Under the pieces are notes generated by a model, which saw only the letters and a list, made by a program, of their open reading frames with translations, did no database searches and was not told the origin of the DNA. Source: Humulus lupulus (Eukaryota > Streptophyta > Magnoliopsida > Rosales > Cannabaceae). Taken from it: a stretch of DNA of 64,000 bases. The stretch lies in assembly GCF_963169125.1 (NCBI RefSeq), contig NC_084796.1, positions 216,714,448 to 216,778,447 on the forward strand, read 5' to 3'. A program made the translations under genes and the position numbers. Shown here piece after piece: positions 34,612-46,649 of this stretch. Positions within the stretch are counted from its first letter, which is position 1, and every line of letters begins with the position of its first letter.

Positions 34612-37600
34612 TCAACAGGTTTCAACTGGGGCTGGCAGATTCGGCTCATTGGAAGGCGGAACTTCATCACGGGCAGGTTCAGAGGTCCCCGCCTCTCCGG
34701 GATCTCCTGCCTCAGGGGCTCCAGCAGGTTCGTCAATGTTGTAAGTTTGGACGTACACCTCTGGGCCTTGATCCCACACCTGTAGCTTCTCCCTCATGGC
34801 GTCGGCATCCTCTCCCAGATAGCCTAGTACCTCCGGGTTCATTTTCCAGAGTTGATGCATGAGGACCACGTGCGATATATTAATCGTCCTGTTCAGTACC
34901 ACGTCGGCATCCTCCTTCTCCTTCAAGCGCTCCGCCTCGGAGGTTGCCAGCTTTGCCTCCGCGACAGCTAATTGAGCTCTCAGTTTTTCCGTCTCGGCCT
35001 TGGACGCATCCCGCTCTCCCTTAAGAGAATCAATCTCCTTGCGCTGCACCTTATTTTGGTTCAGCACGGATTGCTTCTCGGTCACATGCCCCCTGGTGGT
35101 GAATTGCAAGGCTCCGATCTCTTTATCCTTCTCGGCGAGCCCCAACTCCAGCATAGACACGAGATCCCTGCTCCTCTGATGAAATTTCTCCTCCTCGTGC
35201 AGCTTATTCTGAAGAGTGGCATATTCCTCTTGCCGCTTAAGGAGGAGATCATTTTTCGATAGCAAGCGGGCTTCCAAGGTATCCTTCTCCACCCTGGCTT
35301 GGGATAGCTCTTCCCAGAGCTTGGAGTTTTCGGCCTTCAAGTCATTCGACCGCTGTTTGAACTCATTCTCTGCGCTGGCCCGGTACTCTCGATATTTGGC
35401 AAGATATTTCTTGTCCGCCTCTTCCTCAGCCGTGCGCCGGGCCTGGTCAATCTTCTCCGAAGCCTCCCCCCTTATGCTCTCGACCTGTTGGGTCAATTTC
35501 TGCTTCTTCGCCTCCAAGGCCTGGCGAGCCACCTGGCTCTCCTCCAGCTGAACCAGAACTGCACCCACCTCCCGGAACGAGCGTTCCGCGATCAGAGAGG
35601 CCTGCAAGGAAAGACAACAGAATGAGTTAAGCAGAACCAAATGTGCTAAGAAAGATGATCCCAAAACACAACAACTGACGGCTTACCCCGGACAATTACT
35701 GCTTCATGGCATGTGTCAGCAGCAGCGGATCCTTACTGCTACTGATGGCCCATTTCTCAGAATTGAGCTCGCACAAGCTCAGGGCCATGTCCTCCATCAT
35801 CTCCGCTCCGAACGGCGCCAATGCACGTCCGAGCCTAGGCACCAGCCTCTTCTCCAAGGCTGGGCCATCCAAAACCGCTCCAGCCGGGTGAAGGGATCTC
35901 ACCCCCTCGGCCAGCTCAGCTCTCTTCACGGCAGACAAGTTGTCTGCCCTTCCCTGAGTAACAGCCTTCTCAGCCTCCAACCGCCTTTTCAAAAAATTAT
36001 CGGCCCGTCTTACACCCTCCAGAAGGGCAGCGGGGAAACGGGTTGGTTTTTGAGGGAAGTGGAACTTCAGGCCAGGCAGGGGAAGGTTTGTTTGCTGAGA
36101 AGAAGGAGACCCCGAAAGGGTGGACTCCCTTTGGCTGGAGGAGGAGGCAGACGGGGTGTTAAGGATGGTAGGGAAGACACTACCGCCCCGGTCTGTTGTT
36201 GTTGCTGGTGTTGCTGTTGTTTCTGCTGCTGCGGTGGCGGAGGTGACTGCCTTTGTTGTTGCTGTTGCTTTTGCTGCTGCGGCGGCGGAAGTAATTGCCT
36301 CTGTTGTTGCTGCTGGTTTGGCTGTTGTTGTTGCTGCTGCTGTGGCGGTGGTGATTGTCTCTGTTGCTCTTGTTGTTGCTCTTGTTGTTGTTGTGGTTGC
36401 TGTTGTTGTTGTTGTTGTTGCCTTCGACCGGGAGAAGAGTGTCTAAGGCATTTCTTCTTGGCGCCCTCAGCATCTCCTCCGGGAAGCTTGCTCACCCCAG
36501 TCATCTTCACGGGGAACACAAGCCCTTCCCCGTCGTTGCTACTACTCGAGGTCGCCATGGTCTCGGAAGGCCCCTTGGCAGGAGATTTCTCCACCGCCGG
36601 AGACACTTGCGCCTCGCCACCCGTTTTCTTGGATGTGGCAGCTTTACCTCCCCTACCGGCTCTGGCTTTTCGCCCTTTCCCCTTGGACGGATCCTGGCTG
36701 GTGGCGGCTTTCTTGATGAGTAAGGTAACTCTCCCCAACATCTTGGCTTCGGGATATTCTGCAAGAAACGTACGAAGCAAAGTTAACGAACCAGCAAGCA
36801 ATGTGAAAGAAGATAAGCAGAGGACAAGACAATCAACAACATAAAAGCACAAGCGAGTCCGCCAGCAGGGAACAAGGAACAAAAAAGAGAGACGTTTGAG
36901 AGGGACGACCATGCACGAGAAACGTGGATGGCCTTCCCCCAGCGAAACAAGACACCGCTTCCTACTCCAGGAAGCTTCCGTACTCCTTGAAGTCCGGGAA
37001 TGACATGCTGAGGGAAGAAGGGTCAACCATGGTGACACCTCCTTGCAAACTACCGTCATCCAAATATCCGAGGAGCTCATCTACCCTATCGCAATATCTG
37101 TCAAAGGGTATACTGCGCGGATCTAGCCTAAGGAAGCGGGGATCGAACCCCATCTGAGAGGTCCGAGAAACCTCAGATAGGCTGGGGGTGTGGATCAATC
37201 GAAAACTAGTCTTACCTCTCCCGGAGGTACCAGCCCCCGGAGTCCCTTCGTTGGGGTAAGCTGCGGCGTGGCAAGCCTCGATCTCCTCTTCCTCCGGCTG
37301 GGGGTCGGGGAACCTCTCCACCCAACTAGGGGATAAAGTATTCTCGTCCCGGGCCGCTTGGCAGATCACCTTGGACAGCTCCAGGGTAATCTGCTCCCGG
37401 ATGTCAGCCGACACCTGACTTTGCCCCCTGCCACTCACTGGCTCAATGTTTTGGAAAGAGGTGAGTAGCCCATACCCCCTCAAAGATTCGGAGGTCACAA
37501 GTCCTTCCACTTTCAGCTCTTCCTCCGAGAGCCCTTCGTAGAACTTTGACCTACTTATCATCTCCGCACAGCGAGGTGTCCGCGGAACGACTTCTGCAAA

Positions 37601-38514
37601 ATCCAAATACGAGCATTAGAGATCCTCCCGAAAGGCAAATCAAACGTAAAGAAACAAAGTTAAAAAGGAGAGGAAGGAGCACTTACCAGGGACTTTGAAG
37701 TCCAAAGATAGGGCTGGCACCCTCTTCAATGGGAAGCCGGTCGTCAGGAACCAGTACTCCCGGAGGTCTGGAACCCTTGCGGTATGGCAGGTAGGACACA
37801 TCACGTCCGGGTACCTCTCCAGCCTGTAAAACCCCACCTTGTCTGGATGACCTCTCATGGGTTGAGACTTCAGCCCATAGAAGTATAGCAACTCCTCCGG
37901 GGTAGGGGCCTCCAGGTCCCGGGACTTGCAAAAGATGTACCACCCCGCTAGGAGCTTGTAGCTGGGGGGAATCAACTGGAAGGGGGCAATCCCCGCCTTC
38001 ACACAGAAATTGGCAAAATAACTTCTTAGGGGCAAGTGCGCCCACACACTATGTGTGCCCAGCTCCAGGCACCAAAGCCCTCATGACTCTGACTAGCAGA
38101 CTCACCCAGCACCGACAGACGGTGCCACATCAGGCCTGGGATGTTCTTCAGGCCTGCTTCTGAGGAGTACAGCTCCAGCATGCCGTAGTTCCTGAGCAGG
38201 TTCAGCTTCTGGTCCATCTCCCAGATTGAACGGTTGATAGTCGGGAGGCTAGCCGTGACCACTTTAGCCTTTCCTTTCCCCAGTGCGCCAGCGACAGGGG
38301 AACCTTGCTCCTGGGCAGATTTAGCCTCTACCGCGGCAAGGATTTGTTCCTTTGAGGTGTTCGTCACTGAACAAGAGAAACAAAGAAGAAAACACTCTAA
38401 GCAGTCAGCACCCTTGTCATACCCTAACGGTATCAAAGGCGTCGGGGAGACCCTCCCCGAAAACTGCTTGGAGAGGCTCCCACCGAGCTTGCCGAGGGGT
38501 TGACACCATGCCAC
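34612..38514 (-). pseudogene. Antisense gene of the Tat-like element (PF04195-like, Q-rich, coiled coil)
   Basis: Minus-strand exons with good splice signals are visible. One runs from a TTGTTCAG acceptor near 38368 to a CCTG/GTAAGTGC donor at 37687, with one frame break near 38050; it carries the YFANFCVKAGIAPFQL...WYIFC block typical of PF04195 (putative gypsy-type transposon protein). Another is 37593-36962. A third, 36758 to about 36065, holds a basic Pro/Lys-rich part and a long glutamine-rich tract. Further exons are 35992-35696 and, after CTTGCAG, 35601-34612, a roughly 200-residue heptad-rich coiled coil with an acidic Pro-rich tail. Function unknown. Such antisense ORFs are known from Tat-lineage elements. 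Stops at 36962 and 35696 suggest decay or unrecognised introns. Confidence 0.75.
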
Positions 38515-39118
38515 CCGAAGGACAGCAAGGAGCCAAACTCAAACTCCGAGCCTAAGCCCGCCAAGTGAAGTGTTTTCCCAGAGGAAGACACCCTAAAGGC
38601 GCTCACGCTTATGCCCTAAAACAGCAAACCAAAACAGCACAAGCAAGACGAGGAACGACTTTCCAAACGCAAATCGTCAAAGCATGCAAAGAGATTACTT
38701 ATCGACTCACATCAATCGCATGCCTATCAAAGCCCTATTAACGCATGCACATAGGCGATACTGGAAGGAAACTCAACTCTAACAACTACCAACAACCTAA
38801 GGTTTAGGAGGAAAGAGCAAAGTAGAAATACTTACTAGTATTCGGGTAGTTGAAGATTGAAGGAGTAACCGGATCACTGCACAGCACGATCGCGAGAAGT
38901 AAAAGCTGCAAAGACAAACGGCGATTCAAACCCTGAACTTCGGCGAACAAACCCACTGCCAAATCAAAAGAAAAGTTTCTAGATTCCTTACCAAAAGAAG
39001 TGGCAAGTTCGAAGGAATGGAAGCTTGGAAGCCTGAAAGTTCGAAGGTTTGAGAATCTGAAAATCCAAAAGATAGAGAATTTGAGAGCGTAAAGAGGAAG
39101 AAAGGTCTGTTCCCTGGT

Positions 39119-39126
39119 TTTTATAG
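39119..39126 (-). promoter_or_regulatory. TATA box for the antisense gene
   Basis: The minus strand reads CTATAAAAACC here, about 600 bp upstream of the first long coding exon and inside the element, outside the LTR. A run of pyrimidine-rich leader follows, with likely 5'UTR introns between 39090 and 38520. Confidence 0.5.
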
Positions 39127-39591
39127 CAAGAGTGAAGTCCTTTCGAATCCTACAAATGGACGGTCCTGATCTTCCCATACCGCATGCATCAGATCCGACG
39201 GCTGGAGATGAAGCGCCGATCCTATTTATGACTCCTCGGATGGGAATAAAGTATTTATTTCCCATCATTATACCACCTCGGGCCCGGTGTACCATTAAAA
39301 ACCGTCAAATCATTACTCAGATGCCTGACGCACGCATACTCAGCCAGTCGCCTCATGCACACGTCTTGGTCACAGAGCCATTCCCGGCATGACGCGTGGC
39401 CCTTGCCACACTTGAGTACTTGAGTTAAAACAGAAGAAATTTCCTTTCTTTTTCATACTAACACTCAGGAGGGAAAAAGGAACCCTTCCAGGAACACAGG
39501 AGGTGACCCCTCGCCTAATCTAGAAACCAGAATACCCGGAGGATTGTACAAGCTCCCGGATCTCTCAAAGCTCCGTGACCTTGGGGGTAAA

Positions 39592-40463
39592 TGTTATCTA
39601 GATTTCCGGATAGCGTTTAGATGGATATCCTCGGGGAAGCAGAATTATCAAAGTCTTTCACGGTAGGTGACCAGAGCTCGCGGATGGACAGAAAGGCTTC
39701 GCCTCTCCCGTTTAGTGACCGGCTTACTCTTTCAAGAAAACGCGACACGGAAGCTCGTCAACTCTCCCGGACTCCCGAAGGGATATCCTTCGGGGAAGCT
39801 CCTTCCAGGAGAAGCTCTTCAGGTTGCCTTCGCAGAAACAGTTCCGTGCCTCGCACGGAACAAGACCAAGCGGTCGAGTCATGGAGGAGGCATAGTTGGA
39901 ATGATATCCGCCTGACACGCCCAACAGGTCAAGGCCGCACACATCCCAGCACGCCTAAAAGTACCATTTCGCCTACTGTTCCGCTGACAACTTGGAAAAG
40001 ACGGCTGCCTTTGTGCATTTCCCATACTTTCACGTAAATATACCCACATAGAGCCTGGTAGCCAGGCGACTAGGGTAATTGTATCCCCTATTTATGGCTG
40101 GTGTAATTAAGACTCATGTGAGTAGAGAAAAACCCTAATCCAAAACCCTAGCTATAAAGACCCCCTCATTTTACGATAGTGGGGACGGCCAACAAATCAC
40201 ATAGCAAGAACTCTACTAAAATCTCTCTAGCTTCATCTTCTCCAAGAGAACACGAGAGAAACACTGTGAGGTTGTGAGTTTCTTGTACACCAGCTGTTTG
40301 ACTGTTATTCTCTACAAGTATAATAACATCGACTCGTGGACTAGGGCTCGTTAACGCCTGAACCACGTAAAAACACTGTTTGTTTATTTACATTTCTGCA
40401 CTTCTACTGTTCTTATCTTTTTATTGTTCCGTTCGTATTCGTTTCCGAAAAAATCGGTAAACA
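39592..40463 (+). repeat. 3' LTR of the Tat-like element
   Basis: It starts TGTTATCT after the polypurine tract TTGGGGGTAAA, ends GGTAAACA, and is followed by the CTTTT duplication. Confidence 0.93.
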
Positions 40464-40699
40464 CTTTTTGATAAAACAAAAACACAATTCTCACTTGATT
40501 TATTCTATTATTATTTTGTTATATGTTTTGGTAAATGTCTAATACTGGGGTTTTCTTTCTTCGGGTGTTAGACTTGGTCTTGGTATCAAAATATTTAATT
40601 GTGAATTAAATCCATTAATGTTACTCAATTGAAAAGACTTGCTGCTACTGTTTGCATAAAGTCACTCACCAAATGACTGCCTAACATCACCAAGGAAGT
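40464..40699. other. Right flank of the Tat-like insertion, non-coding
   Basis: AT-rich, no ORF. It is the continuation of 24973-26092 after removal of the element. Confidence 0.55.
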
Positions 40700-40749
40700 A
40701 GAAAAAATCTTGTTTAATGACATACCATATATATGTATGAATATCAACC

Positions 40750-40959
40750 TAATATGCTATGAAATAGCGATTAAAATTTCCTCTCTATTACTGAGCAATA
40801 GCGACAATTTTAAATGTCCTCTCTATAGTTCAGCAATAGAGACAGAGTATTAGCGAGGAAGTTTAATAACAATTTCGCTATCGCTATTCGATATAGCGAG
40901 GATTTAGAAAGTTTTAGCGACAAAATAATTCGTCTCTAAAACCTGATTTTGTTATAGTG
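40750..40959. mobile_element. CACTA-like right terminus with subterminal repeats
   Basis: The stretch ends ATTTTGTTATAGTG at 40959, which as reverse complement reads CACTATAACAAAAT, a CACTA-type end. Inside are repeated TAGCGA(C/G) motifs in both orientations, like subterminal repeats. The matching left end was not found in the window, so this may be a fragment or a non-autonomous copy whose left end was lost. Confidence 0.5.
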
Positions 40960-41149
40960 CCAACACAAAATGGTATTTTGGTTTCTTTAAGAAGCAAAAG
41001 GACCCTAAAAAGAGAAGCGACTTGGGCAGAGCTGCTTGCTATACAACTAAAAAGGAACTCAAAAACTATACCAACGTTTTTAACAATCTAATTAATGTAC
41101 CAATCATCAAACAAACCAAGCAAACACAATTCAATTATAAAATAGTAAT

Positions 41150-41450
41150 ACTAGATAAGTCTATATAAAATCAAACACCATTTCTCCTATACTAGCAACT
41201 AACCATCTGCCAATACCAATTCAACTAATTAAAAAACACATGCATGTTTTCTTCCTTATCTCGCTGCATCACACAAATTTCTCAGATCCTACTTCACTAA
41301 GACACACAAGTTCTCAACCTTTCATTATCACCGCAACACAAAATAATGATTTCAGAACCTACTTCACTATGGATGAATATTTAAGATATTCAAACTCCTC
41401 TAACATTTGCATAATATTAAAACAAAGGTAATAGGCATACCTCTTGCAAA
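41150..41450. repeat. Diverged copy of a CACTA noncoding module
   Basis: This shares the blocks AACCTACTTCACTA..., CACCGCAACACA and ATGGATGAATATTTAAGA with 16200-16490 inside the CACTA element, in the same orientation. It is a relic of a related transposon. Confidence 0.65.
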
Positions 41451-41546
41451 ATGCAAACAAAAGTAAGAGTCTCCTGTGAGAGATTTCTTGCACACCAACT
41501 ATCTTGCCTCTTCTCTTCGAGGCAGCTAACCAGAAAAGTTTTAACT

Positions 41547-43386
41547 GTTGAGGTTTTATGCCCTAATTAAAACCTAATTTCTTTGTAATCTCATTTATTA
41601 TCAATAAAATAATAGAAATATTTTTTGACTTGGTCAATCACTTTGCTCACATGTATTATTTTCATGATTATTTATTTAATATAAACTTCTATTAAATCCT
41701 GAGCATATAGCTAATCGTATTTATAGTGATGTAATCATTGTGGAATATAAATATGATTATATGTTCAAAATAAGTTAGTTCTAAGATTAGTCAGTGCACA
41801 AGATTTACACTGACTTGTCAATCTATGATATTGTCTAATTACCGTTGTAGTGTTATGTTCTTTCCAGAACATTGGCAAAGTAGATACGATCGGATGTATT
41901 TATTACATCGGACATGACCGATATTGACAGTTGATAGGATAAGTAAACATACCGTTATTATCTATTCTAGTCATATCATATAGTTGACCATAGGTCAATT
42001 CAATCTCAATTCTGAGTGGTTAGTATTCTAACTGATTGTATTATTTGAGTTCTTTGACTTGTTTGTACTAGCTTACCCTACGGACTAGCCCATACTAACA
42101 TATTGGGAACTTGATAGTCTAATTAAGTGGGAGTGTTAATCACAGATATGAACATCTATAGCTTCTGATGAAGAAGTGAAACGATGGTTTCCTTTTAGTT
42201 TGGTTCAAGATGTTAAATGATAGAGATCTCATTTCAGTAAATAATATTAGTTTACTGAAATATCATTTACAAGGAACTAAGTGTTTTAAGGATAAAATAC
42301 AATGAGGGGTAAAACGTTATTTCAGTCCCATCTCATTGTAGACCATCTATAGAGGATTAGGTGACAATTATGGTTGTAACAATGGATAATTAATAGCATA
42401 CCTATATTTTTATAGAGCGCTCTATGAATTCTAGAGTGCAATTCCGAGTCTTTATTAGTGGAGTCACGAGGAATTAATAAGTTAGTAAATTTATTTGTTA
42501 AATTTATGATAACTTATTGGAGCTTGATTTCATAGGCCCATGGTCCCCATTGTAACTTAGATAAAATCATTTAGATAGTCTCAATTATTTGATTTAATTA
42601 TCAAAGTTGACCAAGTCAATTTTGGATAGTTTCACAGAGTTATGTAAATTTGAGAAGAAAAGATAAATTAGAGCAGATTTATTAATGAAGATAAATTGGC
42701 ATCTAAATTAATAAATAAGTTTAAATCAAGGTTTAAATTATAAGTAATTAGTTTGATAAATGATTTAAATAATTTTTTAATTAATTAAATCAATAGAAAA
42801 TAATACAAGACTTGATTTTAAGTCTAATGGGCTTATAATCAAATCGAAAATTTCACGAGCCTAAAGTCCATGATAATTTCGACCTAGGACTATTAATTGG
42901 CTATTATTTTATTAATTTTTAATTAAATAAATGACCTAATTGAGTCTATAAAAGGAATGTTAAGAGAGAGTTGAAAACACAAGTTTTAAGGAGTTCAGAT
43001 TTCTGAAACACATGTTTCTAATAGGTTTTAGATTCTCTCTAAACATAAGCCATTTTTTAAGCCTTATTGTTCTTCTCTCTATATCTATCTCATGTGTTGA
43101 GAATTTTTCACCCTAGTATAGGTGATTCTAAGAATACTTCGGAAGGCTGTGAAGAAAATTGAAGATCGGTTTAGTTTATTGATAATACTGTGCGACAGAA
43201 AGGATACAAGGGTTAGAGAAACTGAAGGAAAGACTAATTTATTCTGCTGCGTATAATGTAGTTATTCTTATCATTATTTCTCTTTGAATTCAATTTTAGG
43301 AATATGTTCTAGGTTATCTCATCTTAATTTGTTTAATATTAGATCTACATGAAAATAAATAAAGATCATGTATAAGTTTCCCAACA
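41547..43386 (+). repeat. Ty1/copia solo LTR
   Basis: It starts TGTTGAGGTTTTATGCCC and ends TTTCCCAACA, 1,840 bp, flanked by perfect 5-bp duplications TTAAC (41542-41546 and 43387-43391), with no internal region. TATAAAAG at 42947 gives plus orientation. Solo LTRs form by recombination between the two LTRs of one element. Confidence 0.92.
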
Positions 43387-45879
43387 TTAACTATATTACA
43401 AAGAGAATAAAAATACAGAGATAGAGACATATATTAGCAATATTAAAACCCATACAATCAATATTATATATTTTCACATGAATAAATGCCTGATAAAATC
43501 AGATTATAAAATATGCATAAATCAAATCTGTAAAATCTAAATTTCATACACAATGGCCAACAAAAGGACTAAAGAAAAGGTAATCCAAATCCATATTCTC
43601 AAATCACAAACATTAAGTATCAAGAACCATATTCTCACACTTACAACATCTCTAATTTTTCTCTTTGTATTCTCGCAATTAGAAACAATTCCAACACAAA
43701 AAATTATATATGTATTGACCATATTCAAAATGTTTTCTTGATATAAGTTGAGTAAAGACAAAGAATACACATGGAGAAATAATTTGGATGATTTTAAGCA
43801 AACAATCCACGCATGTAAAAAAAATTGTTGAAAAGGCAAGGAGCACCAAAGCCATAATACAACAAATAGACTTGCATTAAAAAAAATCAAATTTATATTA
43901 GTTATAACATACTGTGTGTCTTGTAGATACCTAAAACTATATAAGAATACTTTCTATTGTAATATAGAATATCAGTTTAGCTTCTTGACCATTCTAGTGA
44001 TGATAGAGAAAAGTAGGAACAAATTCATTAAAAAGTGAAAAACACCTAAAACCAAACAAAATGATTTTCTATTAACAGCGCATTCATTTATTTAGCAATT
44101 CTTTATTATTAAAAAAAAGGTTAAAATCCACTAAAGGATACCAAAATTCAGTGAATCACAACTCGAACCACTACAAAACTTCATATATATTATAGAGTAT
44201 TGCTCTTAATATTGAACCAAGAGAGACAATAGGTGGTGATTAATTTAAACAATTAATTAAAATAAAACATGATAAGCATATAAAAGAAAAGTATGAAAGG
44301 AATATGAGAATCAGAGTGTGAAAGACTAATTTTATAGATTGACTGTCGACTTAACATGAATATATGGAATCCGAAAATAAAATAAAACATTATTATGCTT
44401 TGTCATATATTACGCGTGCTATATTAGGTGTACTTAAAAATGTCCAAGTGCTTATTTCTAAATTGATTAGCAATTTTATTTACACTTTTAATGATTTCAA
44501 ATATAAACAAATAATAAACTACACAAACTATGTTAAGAGCTATCGTTTATTATAATAAATAACACAACACAAAAGGAAAACTTAGTTCATAAGAATATAG
44601 TGTCACGAGTCATATCATTAGCTTTCATATAAAAGCATATTTAATTTCATATATCTTATCTATATATAATATACACATTTGGACAAAAAAGAGAAGATAA
44701 CCCCTTTATCAATACGATATGACTTTATTGGCTTCAATAACTTTCTTAACATTATTTTATGTACATAAAAGACAAAATAAAAAAAAGAATGACAAGCACC
44801 TATTATTTAGTTATTCATTAATAATATGTGACTGCGAAACAAGGGACCGAAGAACCAGATCAACAGAGAGGGGAGAAACCAATACTTATACCCACTGATA
44901 ATACCCAAATACCAAAACAAAAATTAATACAAGTTTTACTAAACAAACCAAAACACCAAATATCAAAATCAAAGTGAAAAAAAATCAAAATGCCTAATCT
45001 CTTGGGCTACTCCAAGAGAGGCGTCAGTGAGGTGAGAATTTGAGAGAGGCGAGGGAAAGAGGAGAGTGTGAGAAATAGAGGCCCTATGAGTGTTTGAATA
45101 AGCTAGCTTACAACCTCTCTAGTTTTAATTTTCTCTCTGTTTTCTCAATTAGAAACAAATATATATATAATCAATATAATATTGATTATATTCAAAACAC
45201 ATTATTGATATTAATTTGAAATCTGAAAAAGAAAGAAAAAAGAACCTGCACCAGAAACAAACAACTTCGTGAGTGATTGGGTTACCTGGGTCTTGCTTTA
45301 GCTGCTCCGTGCTCATGTGTGCTCCAATAGCTCAACAAGAAAGAGTGAAGAGAGACTAAACGCGGTGTTGTTCAGTAGGACTTTAGAGTATTGCGAAGTG
45401 AGGAAGAGAGAGTCGATAGACTCTGTGAGAGAGAGAGCTTTAGCTAGGCATGGATGTGGTCGGATTTCAAAGCTAAATGCCTAAATAAATAGCTTTAGCT
45501 AGGTGTGATCATGGTCAAATTTCAAAGCATGCATGACGGAGAGAGACGATAGACTCGATGAGAAAGAGAGCGATGGAGAATGGAGAGGGAACTAAGAAAA
45601 TGAAAATGAGAGAGAGAGGATGAGGCGTGATTAGGGTGATGGAGTTGAGAGATTAGGGATGGGCTAAAACCGAGTGAGTGAGAGAGAGAGAGGAAACAAA
45701 GTGATTTTTTTCATTTTCATTTGGTGCTAAGTACTTTCACTTGCTGCCTCTTTGTGTTAGACTTGTAAAATTGTCGCCTTGTGTTTTTTATTAGGATATA
45801 TTTATAGCACCTCTAAATATACGTAATATTTTCATGTAATATATAAGCAAAATTGTTGTGGTTAATCCTAGATAAGATC
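43387..45879. other. Non-coding AT-rich DNA with GA-rich segment
   Basis: No gene is supported. 45000-45700 is rich in GAGAGA runs and includes a short duplicated block (GCTTTAGCTAGG at about 45439 and 45492). The frame at 43890-43537 on the minus strand is a compositionally hydrophobic shadow. Some of the region is likely decayed CACTA sequence. Confidence 0.5.
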
Positions 45880-46290
45880 AGGCAGCATTTCCTCTATATT
45901 AGTGACCTAACCATCTGTATGTGAATAGAAAAACAAATAATTCAAACAACATACAATAAGTTTCTTCCTTATAGCTCTGTAGCACACAACCAAATTTTTT
46001 AGAACCTACTTCACTAAAACACACAAGTTCTATACCTTTCGTTATAACCGCAACAAACAATTTAAATCTCAGATCCTACTTCGCTATGGATGAATATTTA
46101 AGATATTCAAACTCCTCTAACATTTGTTTAATAATATTAAAAGTAGAAGTAAAAGAATATATATGTACATCTTGCAATTAATAATCCAAGCTAGCAAAAT
46201 TACATCACTTAGCAATCCACTTTGTTATTAAATCCACACAACTAAAAAAATTAAATTAATAATTAATAAATAAATTATCACTAAATATCT
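45880..46290. repeat. Second diverged copy of the CACTA noncoding module
   Basis: Matches 16100-16630 more extensively than the 41150 copy, including the stretch around CTTGCAAT and the following AT-rich tail, so it comes from a close relative of the 9538-17950 element. The sequence 46290-46650 after it is AT-rich and non-coding. Confidence 0.65.
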
Positions 46291-46649
46291 AAAGATATAT
46301 AACTTATTTTTGTAATTTTAGAAACTTGATTACCTCAAATTTGTGTTTGAAATAAAAATTTTGAGGCAAACATCACCATAAAATCTCACTCCAACAAAAC
46401 CTCAACCTACAAAATTAAAATTAATTAATAAATAATTTAATACTAAACAAATTAAAAACATTCAAATGAGCCACTAATTAACCTAAACATAAAATGAGGT
46501 ATAAATATAGCTTTAGACCTATAAACTCTAATAAATAAGTCACTAAAAAATCATTAATCAACAACAACATATAACTTTTTATAGATACCAAAATCCTAGT
46601 TGCATAAGACTCCCGCCTTGTGCCCTTCAAACAATAGATTTGAGATGCA

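Larger units (their letters stand above)
26093..40463 (+). mobile_element. Ty3/gypsy Tat-like retrotransposon with antisense gene, full length
   Basis: CTTTT duplications (26088-26092 and 40464-40468) flank two LTRs of 871 and 872 bp (26093-26963, 39592-40463) that I count as differing at about 16 positions. Internal order is gag, protease, RT, two RNase H-like regions and integrase (27029-33232), a repeat-bearing spacer, then a minus-strand multi-exon gene (about 39100 to 34612), and a purine tract GGGGGTAAA before the 3' LTR. Dual RNase H and extra antisense ORFs are known features of plant Tat-lineage elements. Nonsense codons make it non-autonomous today. Confidence 0.95.

Noticed and set aside
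36120..36844. Cys-, Val- and Leu-rich ORFs on the plus strand
   Set aside because: They are the reverse strand of the CAA/CAG glutamine tract of the antisense gene.
43537..43890. 117-codon hydrophobic minus-strand ORF as a membrane protein gene
   Set aside because: AT-rich non-coding surroundings, no promoter or family motif, and the composition favours Leu/Ile/Phe by chance.
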